A stretch of 5,283 nt of DNA, from contig JAFMQQ010000258.1 in NCBI GenBank assembly GCA_017354595.1, positions 1 to 5,283 on the forward strand, read 5' to 3'. The DNA comes from Micromonosporaceae bacterium (GTDB lineage: Bacteria; Actinomycetota; Actinomycetes; Mycobacteriales; Micromonosporaceae). The notes beneath the pieces were generated by a model that was not told the DNA's origin, did no database searches, and worked only from the letters and a program-made list of their open reading frames with translations. The translations under genes were made by a program, and so were the position numbers. Positions 1-5,283 of this stretch are shown here, piece by piece. Position 1 is the first letter of the stretch, and each line of letters begins with the position of its first letter.

Positions 1-144
1 GTTGGCCACCCTCGATACCACCCGTTCGCCCTAGCGGAAGCTCAGGCGATCGGGCAGAATCCGGCAGAAGGCCCAGTAATGGGCATGGGTTCGCGGGTGT
101 GCCCGCTGTCCTCGATGTACCCGTACCGACCGAAGGGCCCGCCG
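1..144. other. Upstream flank of the MFS gene, no confident feature
   Basis: I see no confident gene, RNA or promoter here. The reading frame of the MFS gene is open from base 1, with no in-frame stop before it, so the sequence cannot by itself exclude a longer protein. The translated stretch does not look like MFS sequence. A second plus frame ends with TAG at 32-34 and could be the last ten codons of an upstream gene, but that is too short to judge. I found no convincing -35/-10 pair. Confidence 0.4.
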
Positions 145-1479
145 GTGTCTGACAAGACGACCGACCGCGAGCGCTCTGCGACTTTCCGCGAGGTCTTCGC
201 CGGCGGGGAGTTCCGTGGGGTCTACAGCGCCGGTCTCCTGTCATGGCTTGGTGACTATCTGGCCAAGGCGGCCGTCACCGCCATGGTCTACAACCAGACC
301 CACTCGGTGGCGTTCTCCGCTGCGGCGTTCGCCGTCGGGTACCTGCCCTGGGTGGTCGGGGGTCCGGTGCTCGCCGCACTGGCCGAGCGGTACCCGCACC
401 GCAGGGTGATGGTCTCCGCCGACCTGGCCCGGGCGGTACTCATCGCGCTGGTGGCCATACCCCACCTGCCGACCGCCGCGATCTTCACGTTGCTGTTCTG
501 CACCGCCCTGGGCAGCCCGCCGTTCGATGCCGCCCGGTCCGCCCTGATGCCCCGCATCCTGCAAGGCGACCGGTACGTGGTGGCGCTGACCATCCAGAAC
601 GTCACCATGCAGGCGGCCCAGCTCGTCGGGTACTTCGGCGGCGCCGGCCTCGGCACGGCCCACCCGCAGCTGGCGCTGCTGATCGACTCGGCCACGTTCC
701 TGGCCTCGGCCCTGGTGCTGCGGTCCACGGTGGCCAGCCACCGGCCGGGGCTGGCCCCGGAGCGCCGCACCCACCTGCTACGCGAGGCGGCCGGCGGCTT
801 CGGCGTGGTGTTCCGGACCGGCGTACTGCGCTCCATCGCGGTGCTGGTCTTCGCGCTCATGCTGTTCACTACCGTGCCCGAGGGCCTCGCCGCGGCCTGG
901 GCAGCGGTGGTCACCGGAGATAACGGCCAGCGCGGCATGGCCCAGGGGCTGATCATGGTGGGGTACCCGGCCGGGTTCATCGTCGGCGGGTTGGTGATCG
1001 GCCGGCTGGTATCGCCGGCCAGCCGCCGGCGACTGGTCCGGCCACTCGGCGTGGTCGCCCCGCTGGTGCTGGTACCGGCGTTGTTCGATCCGTCCGCGAT
1101 CGTCATCTGCGGCATGTGTGTACTCGCCGGATTCGCGGCGGCCGGCCTGATGCCGACCGCCAACCACCTGTTCGTACAGGCGTTGCCGGACGCGTACCGG
1201 GCTCGGGCCTTTGGCGTGATGCAGAGCGGTGTGCTGGTACTGCAGGGCATCGGAGTCGCGGTCACTGGCGAACTCGCCGACAACTTCTACCTGCCCAGCG
1301 TGGTTGGCGTGTGGAGCCTGGCGGGGGTCGTGCTGATGCTCGCGGTCAGCGTGACCTGGCCGCCTTCGGAGCGGTTCACCGAGGCCATCGAGGCGGCGCA
1401 GGCGGCGAACGCGGTATCGACGGACGAACCGACCGACGAGATACCCAAGCCCCGCCGGGCGCAGACGGCCGAGGCCTGA
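145..1479 (+). CDS. MFS transporter, EntS-like exporter type
   Basis: This is an integral membrane protein of about 444 residues, of the major facilitator superfamily and probably the MFS_3/EntS-like proton-driven efflux group. Substrate unknown. Hydrophobic segments lie at about residues 25-49, 54-79, 88-108, 110-134, 145-170 and 174-193. A charged linker follows, then a second hydrophobic half, consistent with about 12 helices. The loop after helix 2 carries a motif-A-like LAERYPHRR (79-87), and DAARSALMP (128-136) is a recurring element of this group. The hydrophilic C-terminal tail of about 30 residues is probably disordered. I prefer the GTG at 145 because SDKTTDRERSATFREVF looks like a normal family N-terminus and a GAAGGG lies seven bases upstream. 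An ATG at 79, preceded by AGAAGG, would add 22 atypical residues and remains possible. The globin gene begins 16 bases downstream, so co-transcription is likely. Confidence 0.85.
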   Translation: MSDKTTDRERSATFREVFAGGEFRGVYSAGLLSWLGDYLAKAAVTAMVYNQTHSVAFSAAAFAVGYLPWVVGGPVLAALAERYPHRRVMVSADLARAVLIALVAIPHLPTAAIFTLLFCTALGSPPFDAARSALMPRILQGDRYVVALTIQNVTMQAAQLVGYFGGAGLGTAHPQLALLIDSATFLASALVLRSTVASHRPGLAPERRTHLLREAAGGFGVVFRTGVLRSIAVLVFALMLFTTVPEGLAAAWAAVVTGDNGQRGMAQGLIMVGYPAGFIVGGLVIGRLVSPASRRRLVRPLGVVAPLVLVPALFDPSAIVICGMCVLAGFAAAGLMPTANHLFVQALPDAYRARAFGVMQSGVLVLQGIGVAVTGELADNFYLPSVVGVWSLAGVVLMLAVSVTWPPSERFTEAIEAAQAANAVSTDEPTDEIPKPRRAQTAEA

Positions 1480-1495
1480 CTGCCACACTGGACCG

Positions 1496-1894
1496 GTGGC
1501 GAGCTCCGAGAACTTCTATCAAGCGGTCGGTGGCGAGCCGACCTTCCGCAAGCTGGTCGACGCGTTCTACGCCGGCGTCGCGGAGGACCCGGTGCTCCGG
1601 CCGCTCTATCCGGACGAGGACCTGGGCCCGGCCGCCGAGCGGCTGCGGCTGTTCCTGATCCAGTACTGGGGCGGGCCCACGACCTACTCCCAGCTACGCG
1701 GGCATCCCCGGCTGCGGATGAGGCACGCCCCGTTCACCGTCGGACCCCGCCAACGGGACGCGTGGTTGCGCCGGATGCGGACGGCCGTCGATCAACTGGA
1801 CCTGGCACCCGACCAGGCCACGACCCTCTGGGACTATCTGGAACGGGCCGCCATGTTCATGGTCAACACATTGCAGGAGGAGCCCGAGCCGTGA
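1496..1894 (+). CDS. glbO: Group II truncated hemoglobin (trHbO)
   Basis: This 132-residue cytosolic heme protein is a 2-over-2 globin closely resembling Mycobacterium tuberculosis GlbO as I remember that sequence. Shared blocks include FYxAVGG near the start, RLRxFLxQYWGGPxTYS (49-65) and RGHPRLRMRHAPF (68-80). By that alignment His77 is the proximal F8 heme ligand, Tyr25 is B10, Tyr38 is CD1 and Trp90 is G8. All distal-pocket hallmarks of trHbO are therefore present and the protein should bind heme. Family members bind oxygen very tightly and are proposed to act in oxygen handling or in peroxide and nitric-oxide chemistry. The specific role here is inferred. The start is a GTG with only a weak Shine-Dalgarno, 16 bases after the MFS stop, so translation may depend on the upstream gene. 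Length matches the family, with a short acidic C-terminal extension (QEEPEP). Confidence 0.95.
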   Translation: MASSENFYQAVGGEPTFRKLVDAFYAGVAEDPVLRPLYPDEDLGPAAERLRLFLIQYWGGPTTYSQLRGHPRLRMRHAPFTVGPRQRDAWLRRMRTAVDQLDLAPDQATTLWDYLERAAMFMVNTLQEEPEP

Positions 1895-1899
1895 TGGCC

Positions 1900-1921
1900 C
1901 GGTGCCGCTACACCCGCACCG
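1900..1921. terminator. Possible hairpin between convergent genes
   Basis: A perfect six-base inverted repeat, CGGTGC (1900-1905) and GCACCG (1916-1921), encloses a ten-base loop. It sits in the 29-base gap between the stop of the globin gene (plus) and that of the YbjN gene (minus), where a bidirectional terminator would be expected. The stem is short and no T-rich tract follows on either strand. It could be chance in GC-rich DNA, although U-less terminators are reported in actinomycetes. Confidence 0.3.
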
Positions 1922-1923
1922 AC

Positions 1924-2463
1924 CTAGAGCAGCCCACCCTCGTCGTGCAGCCAGTCGACGAAGGCCACCGCGACCGCAGCGGCGCAGTCGATGAGCTCGA
2001 CCAGTAGCGCATCGTGCACTCCGGAGATGAGCGGAACCTGCATCTCCGCGTAGATCGGCAGTTGGCCGCGCTCGGTCGGGTCGCCGATGTACGCCTTGCA
2101 GAACCGCCGGGTGTGGTTCCACTCGTTGACCACCCGGTAGGCCCGGTCGGCCCAGTCCGGCGGCACCGTGCCGTGCGGCCGGGCACGGATCACCAGGATC
2201 TCGTCGTCCGGGCCCTCAAGGGTGAAGAGCACGGCGTGCCGCTCCCACATCGCGAGCAGACTGCCGTCGCCATCGGTCAGGTACCGGATCTCCAACCGGT
2301 CGAGCGCCGCGCCCAGGCGCTTCATGTCGACCTGTTCGATCAGGATCTCGGGTGCTTCCGGTTGGCGTTGCGTGGGGAGCCCCATCCGGACCCGTACGTC
2401 GGTGCGACCGGCACCCGGATCCCTCTCTTTGGTCTGTCCCCCGCGCTTCGGCCACCACGCCAT
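1924..2463 (-). CDS. YbjN domain-containing protein
   Basis: This is a soluble protein of 179 residues with a single YbjN domain (about residues 40-175), a fold related to type III secretion chaperones. No enzymatic activity is established for the family. E. coli YbjN is linked to stress and motility phenotypes, and actinobacterial members are mostly uncharacterised. Supporting features are the LDRLEIRYLTDGDGSLLAMW block (54-73), the NEWN motif (113-116) and the GQLPIYAEMQVPL strand pair (133-145), followed by the helix carrying IDCAAAVAVAFVDWL (158-172). The N-terminal 38 residues are basic and probably flexible, beginning MAWWPKR, which resembles other actinobacterial YbjN proteins. The frame is open further upstream, but the ATG at 2463 has a perfect AAGGAG eight bases ahead and fits the family start. 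It lies downstream of, and on the same strand as, the ettA block but is separated by 165 bases, so it may have its own promoter. Confidence 0.85.
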   Translation of the reverse strand: MAWWPKRGGQTKERDPGAGRTDVRVRMGLPTQRQPEAPEILIEQVDMKRLGAALDRLEIRYLTDGDGSLLAMWERHAVLFTLEGPDDEILVIRARPHGTVPPDWADRAYRVVNEWNHTRRFCKAYIGDPTERGQLPIYAEMQVPLISGVHDALLVELIDCAAAVAVAFVDWLHDEGGLL

Positions 2464-2471
2464 CGCTCGTA

Positions 2472-2477
2472 CTCCTT
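2472..2477 (-). promoter_or_regulatory. Shine-Dalgarno of the YbjN gene
   Basis: AAGGAG on the minus strand, eight bases before the ATG whose first base is 2463. It is the strongest ribosome binding site in the window. It decides the start against the in-frame upstream codons that would extend the protein to about 234 residues. Confidence 0.8.
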
Positions 2478-2534
2478 GCTCCAGGTCTCCGGGGTGCCGA
2501 GGAGTGCACACGCCGAACACGCCAGCTTCCGGAC

Positions 2535-2587
2535 CTAACCGGATGTACAACCCTTGGCGACACCGAATCGTACGCACTAAACCGATG
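2535..2587 (-). promoter_or_regulatory. Candidate promoter/operator region of the YbjN gene
   Basis: The 165-base gap between the unknown gene and the YbjN gene contains a TACGAT (2567-2572, minus strand) fitting a TANNNT -10 box. The matching -35 is poor (TGGTGG at 17 bases). Two imperfect copies of an 11-mer, CATCGGTTTAG (2577-2587) and CATCCGGTTAG (2535-2545), flank it in the same orientation. They match at 9 of 11 positions and are offset by exactly 42 bases. A small inverted repeat TCCGG/CCGGA (2528-2532, 2539-2543) overlaps the second copy. Promoter and operator roles are inferred only. Confidence 0.3.
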
Positions 2588-2628
2588 GGCCACCAGACCA
2601 TCAGCCGTTCGGGTAGCATCAGCTGCAC

Positions 2629-3291
2629 TCAGCGCGTTGGACGCAGCACAAGTCCGCCCCCGCGCTGCTGCCACGCGCTACCGTACCCGGCCGCCAGCCC
2701 GATCCAAGGCTCCGCCAACCGGACCGTGACCGGATCGTCACCCGCTCCGAGGAAGCCCATCCGGAGCACCGCCTGCACCAGGCGCTGTGACACTTCGACC
2801 CTTGTACCGCCGGATTCCGCAACGATCGGTACGTGCGCCAGTAGCGCGTCGCGCACCATCCGCTGGCCGACCGGCCGACCCGCCAGACCCGACCCGCCGA
2901 CCTCCGCCACGGTGCTGGCGGCGGCCCGGCCGACCCGCCGGATCACCTCGGCCGGTACCGTCTCGACGACGCTGCCGGCCGACGGCGGCAGCGGCCAACG
3001 CCATTGGGCATCCCGGCCCTCGATCGCCTCCAGCGGGTCGGCGAGCCGGGCGAGCAGATCGGCGGCGGCGACCGTGCGGTCGGTCTCCACGCTGCCGGAC
3101 TGCATCCCGCCCGATTGCATGGTGCCCACGACCCGGCGGGTGACCAGCACCTCCCAGGGCAGCCGCGCCCACAGCGCCAGGGTGTCCGGGTCCAGGTGGC
3201 GGAGCCGCACCAGGGCGCCCGGGTTCAGGCGTACCAGGCGGGCCAGGAACGGCCCGGCATCGGCTACTCCGGCCTCGCTAAGGCCCACCAC
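2629..3291 (-). CDS. Hypothetical protein in an apparent operon with ettA
   Basis: I do not recognise a named family, although the sequence resembles uncharacterised actinobacterial proteins as I recall them. It has 220 residues, no signal peptide and no clear membrane segment, and GC-rich third codon positions that support real coding. Notable stretches are FLARLVRLNPGALVRLR (15-31), LWARLPWEVLVTRR (40-53), WRWPLPPS (97-104), VVETVPAEVIRRVGRAAAST (108-127), GQRMVRDALLAHV (142-154) and VSQRLVQAVLRMGFLG (167-182). The mix of amphipathic helices and short aromatic turns suggests a compact mostly helical protein. The start is GTG (3291), with a second GTG right after it. Neither has a good Shine-Dalgarno. 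It begins nine bases after the ettA stop and in the same frame, so translation probably depends on ribosomes finishing ettA. A tandem MQSGG/MQSGS repeat sits at 58-67. Confidence 0.75.
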   Translation of the reverse strand: MVGLSEAGVADAGPFLARLVRLNPGALVRLRHLDPDTLALWARLPWEVLVTRRVVGTMQSGGMQSGSVETDRTVAAADLLARLADPLEAIEGRDAQWRWPLPPSAGSVVETVPAEVIRRVGRAAASTVAEVGGSGLAGRPVGQRMVRDALLAHVPIVAESGGTRVEVSQRLVQAVLRMGFLGAGDDPVTVRLAEPWIGLAAGYGSAWQQRGGGLVLRPTR

Positions 3292-3300
3292 GGCGCCCGG

Positions 3301-4977
3301 CTAATCGCGGGTGAGCTTGCGGTAGGTGACCCGGTGCGGCCGGGCCGCCTCGGCGCCGAGCCGGTCCACCTTGTTCTTCTCGTACGCCTCGTAGTTGCCC
3401 TCGAACCAGAACCAGCAGGCCGGGTCGTCATCCTCACCCTCCCAGGCGAGGATGTGCGTGGCGATCCGGTCCAGGAACATCCGGTCGTGCGAGATGACCA
3501 CCGCGCAGCCGGGGAAGTCCAGCAGCGCGTTCTCCAGGCTGGACAAGGTCTCCACGTCGAGGTCGTTGGTCGGCTCGTCGAGCAGGATGACATTGCCGCC
3601 GATCTTCAGAGTCAGCGCGAGGTTGAGCCGGTTGCGCTCGCCGCCGGAGAGTACCCCGGTCGGCTTCTGCTGGTCCGGCCCCTTGAACCCGAAGGCGGCC
3701 ACGTACGCCCGGGACGGCATCTCCACCTTGCCGACCATCAGGTAGTCGAGCCCGTCCGAGACCACTTCCCAGACGGTCTTTGTCGGATCCAGCCCCGATC
3801 GGGACTGGTCCACATAGGACAGTCGTACCGTCTCGCCGACCCTGACCGTACCCGAGTCCGGCTTTTCGAAGCCGACGATCGTATTGAACAGCGTGGTCTT
3901 GCCCACCCCGTTGGGACCGATGATGCCGACGATCCCGTTGCGGGGCAACGAGAACGACAGGTCCCGGATGAGTACCCGGTCACCGAAGCCCTTGGTCAGG
4001 TGATCCGCTTCGATGACGGTGTTGCCCAGCCGCGGGCCGGGCGGGATCTGGATCTCCTCGAAGTCCAGCTTGCGGGTCTTCTCCGCCTCGCGGGCCATCT
4101 CGTCGTAGCGCTGCAGCCGGGCCTTGGACTTGGCCTGCCGGGCCTTGGGGTTGGACCGTACCCAGTCCAGCTCATCGGTCAGCCGCTTCTGCATCTTGGC
4201 GTCCTTGCGCCCCTGGACCGCCAGCCGCTCCGCCTTCTTCTGCAGGTAGGTGGAGTAGTTGCCCTCGTACGGGTACGCCCGGCCGCGGTCCAGTTCCAGG
4301 ATCCACTGGGCCACGTTGTCCAGGAAATAGCGGTCGTGGGTGATGGAGACGACGGTGCCGGCGTACTTCGCCAGGTGTTGCTCCAGCCATTGCACGCTCT
4401 CGGCGTCCAGGTGGTTGGTCGGCTCGTCCAGCAGCAACAGGTCGGGCTGCTCCAGCAGCAGCTTGCACAACGCCACCCGGCGCCGCTCGCCGCCGGAGAG
4501 CTGGGTCACGTCGGCGTCCGGCGGCGGGCAGCGCAGCGCGTCCATCGCGAGCTCCAGCTTCGAGTCGATGTCCCACGCGTCTGCGTGGTCCAGCTCCTCC
4601 TGCAGCCGGCCCATCTCGACCATCAGCTCGTCGGAGTAGTCGGTCGCCATCTGCTCGGCGACCTTGTTGAACCGCTCCAGCTTCGCCTTGGTCTCGGCGA
4701 CCGCCTCCTCGATGTTGCCGAGCACGGTCTTGGCGTCATTGAGCGGCGGTTCCTGGGCCAGCAGGCCGACGGTGTATCCGGGCATCAACCGAGCCTCGCC
4801 ATTGCTGGGCCGGTCCAGGCCGGCCATGATCCTTAGCAGGCTGGACTTGCCGGCGCCGTTCGGGCCGACCACGCCGATCTTCGCGCCGGGCAGGAAGTTC
4901 AGCGTCACGTCGTCCAGCACAAGCTTGTCGCCGTGCGCGCGCCGCGCCTTCTCCAGCGTGTAGATGAACTGGGCCAC
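3301..4977 (-). CDS. ettA: Energy-dependent translational throttle protein EttA (ABC-F ATPase)
   Basis: This 558-residue cytosolic ABC-F protein has two ATPase domains and no membrane part. EttA binds the ribosomal E site and gates the first elongation steps according to ATP/ADP. Domain 1 has Walker A GPNGAGKS (38-45), signature LSGGERRR (160-167), Walker B LLLLDEP with catalytic Glu185, and switch His214. An arm insertion lies at about 95-140. The linker that contacts P-site tRNA spans about 240-305 and is rich in Lys/Arg. Domain 2 has Walker A GPNGVGKT (354-361), signature LSGGERNR (443-450), catalytic Glu468 and switch His497. Start, length and the RPHRVTYRKLTRD ending match actinobacterial EttA from memory. 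The GTG at 4977 is fixed because an in-frame TAG lies three codons upstream. The Ala-to-Val change in the second Walker A and an acidic EDDDPAC insert at 515-521 are minor variations. It is followed closely by an unknown gene. Confidence 0.97.
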   Translation of the reverse strand: MAQFIYTLEKARRAHGDKLVLDDVTLNFLPGAKIGVVGPNGAGKSSLLRIMAGLDRPSNGEARLMPGYTVGLLAQEPPLNDAKTVLGNIEEAVAETKAKLERFNKVAEQMATDYSDELMVEMGRLQEELDHADAWDIDSKLELAMDALRCPPPDADVTQLSGGERRRVALCKLLLEQPDLLLLDEPTNHLDAESVQWLEQHLAKYAGTVVSITHDRYFLDNVAQWILELDRGRAYPYEGNYSTYLQKKAERLAVQGRKDAKMQKRLTDELDWVRSNPKARQAKSKARLQRYDEMAREAEKTRKLDFEEIQIPPGPRLGNTVIEADHLTKGFGDRVLIRDLSFSLPRNGIVGIIGPNGVGKTTLFNTIVGFEKPDSGTVRVGETVRLSYVDQSRSGLDPTKTVWEVVSDGLDYLMVGKVEMPSRAYVAAFGFKGPDQQKPTGVLSGGERNRLNLALTLKIGGNVILLDEPTNDLDVETLSSLENALLDFPGCAVVISHDRMFLDRIATHILAWEGEDDDPACWFWFEGNYEAYEKNKVDRLGAEAARPHRVTYRKLTRD

Positions 4978-4989
4978 GGTTGTGCCCTA

Positions 4990-5032
4990 CCTCCGTCTGT
5001 GTGTGGGATTCACTCCCCATCCTCCCAGACGG
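4990..5032 (-). promoter_or_regulatory. ettA leader with inverted repeat reaching the Shine-Dalgarno
   Basis: On the minus strand a perfect seven-base inverted repeat, CCGTCTG (5032-5026) and CAGACGG (4999-4993), brackets 26 bases that contain an inner GGGA/TCCC pair (5017-5014 with 5008-5005). The 3' arm overlaps the first two bases of GGAGG (4994-4990), the likely ettA ribosome binding site, 12 bases before the GTG. A second purine run GTAGGG lies closer, seven bases before the GTG. If folded in the mRNA, the stem could lower access to the Shine-Dalgarno. No promoter boxes are clear in this 87-base gap. Confidence 0.35.
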
Positions 5033-5064
5033 TGGCGGCCGCGCCCACTCACGGGGCTGGCGGC

Positions 5065-5283
5065 TCAGGGCGCAATCGCGAGCTCGGTCCGGTCGGCCTT
5101 GGGCGGGGTGTAGTTGATGAAGTGCTGGACCAGCTTGCGCGGGTTGACGTGATACTCCGTGGTCTGGCCCGTCACGGCGTCGTGGTTGACCGCAACGTAG
5201 CCGTCGGCGCCCTCTCGCATCACGGTGGTGAGGAACAGCGCCGTCGTCCCCTCGATGAGGTCGCCGCCGGGCTGGCCCTTGTG
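5065..5283 (-). CDS. Unrecognised protein, C-terminal 72 residues
   Basis: A reading frame enters from the right edge and ends at TGA (5065-5067), giving the last 72 residues of a protein. The visible part includes GGDLIEGTTALFLTTVM, then DGYVAVNHDAVTGQTTEYHV and KLVQHFINYTPPK. It looks like a soluble, mixed alpha/beta domain end, and G or C dominate third codon positions, which supports real coding. I cannot assign a family from this fragment. It is upstream of ettA on the same strand with an 87-base gap, so it may or may not share a transcript with ettA. The start lies outside the window. Confidence 0.65.
   Translation of the reverse strand, partial: HKGQPGGDLIEGTTALFLTTVMREGADGYVAVNHDAVTGQTTEYHVNPRKLVQHFINYTPPKADRTELAIAP

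Noticed and set aside
1..78. Possible tRNA or small RNA near the left edge
   Set aside because: I looked for a T-arm GTTCGA-type motif and an acceptor stem and found none. There is no coherent cloverleaf.
288..1283. A 331-codon minus-strand frame opposite the MFS gene
   Set aside because: Its composition (Ser, Thr, Ala, Pro, Arg) and lack of any motif mark it as an antisense shadow of a GC-rich membrane-protein gene.
2464..2628. N-terminal extension of the YbjN protein to a 234-residue form
   Set aside because: The extra 55 residues do not resemble the family, and the internal ATG at 2463 has a perfect AAGGAG at ideal spacing.
2168..3304. A 378-codon plus-strand open frame over the YbjN and unknown genes
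   Set aside because: It is a Ser/Arg/Pro-rich shadow with no family resemblance, and it is antisense to two genes with better coding support.
3004..4836. A 610-codon plus-strand open frame opposite ettA
   Set aside because: It is antisense to the clearly real ettA, and the protein is a low-complexity mix rich in Gly, Leu, Val, Arg and Gln with no domain. Long antisense frames are expected in GC-rich genomes because stop codons are rare opposite GC-rich third positions.
4736..5020. Minus-strand ATG at 5020 opening a 94-codon frame that overlaps the start of ettA
   Set aside because: GGAGG touches the ATG with no spacing, so it is a poor initiation site. The product is Arg/Ala-rich and is the shifted-frame shadow of ettA.
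5033..5064. Possible terminator hairpin after the partial right-edge gene
   Set aside because: Only an imperfect GCC-AGCCC / GGGC-GC-GGC pairing with a bulge is present and no T-tract follows. In such GC-rich sequence this is not distinguishable from chance.

Overview
The window is very GC-rich, with G or C at most third codon positions, GTG starts and protein sequences typical of Actinobacteria. The energy-dependent translational throttle protein (EttA) ends in an acidic-insert/WFWFEGN/PHRVTYRKLTRD-type tail that resembles what I recall from Micromonosporaceae. I therefore infer an actinomycete, probably of that family, but the genus cannot be read from this sequence. Nothing suggests a phage, IS element, CRISPR array, tRNA or rRNA. 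The region looks like ordinary chromosomal core.

Layout. On the plus strand, an MFS exporter-type membrane protein (about 145-1479) is followed after 16 bases by a group II truncated hemoglobin of the trHbO/GlbO type (1496-1894). These two could share a transcript. They converge on a minus-strand block that reads from the right edge inward. That block holds the C-terminal end of an unrecognised protein (5065-5283), the ABC-F ATPase EttA (4977 to 3301), a conserved-looking protein of unknown function (3291 to 2629) and a YbjN-domain protein (2463 to 1924). The globin and the YbjN gene end tail to tail with 29 bases between them, where a short inverted repeat lies.

Functionally, EttA is the clearest gene. 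It is a ribosome E-site ATPase that tunes entry into elongation according to ATP/ADP. The unknown 220-residue protein starts only nine bases after the ettA stop and in the same reading frame, so it is very probably co-transcribed and translationally coupled with ettA. The YbjN gene has its own 165-base upstream region, a strong Shine-Dalgarno and a possible promoter flanked by an imperfect direct repeat. The trHbO would bind oxygen or handle reactive oxygen or nitrogen species, and the substrate of the adjacent exporter is unknown.

I did not find a convincing new system. The points most worth checking are the single amber codon separating ettA from the in-frame downstream ORF, an inverted repeat in the ettA leader whose 3' arm runs into the Shine-Dalgarno, and the repeat pair in the YbjN upstream region.
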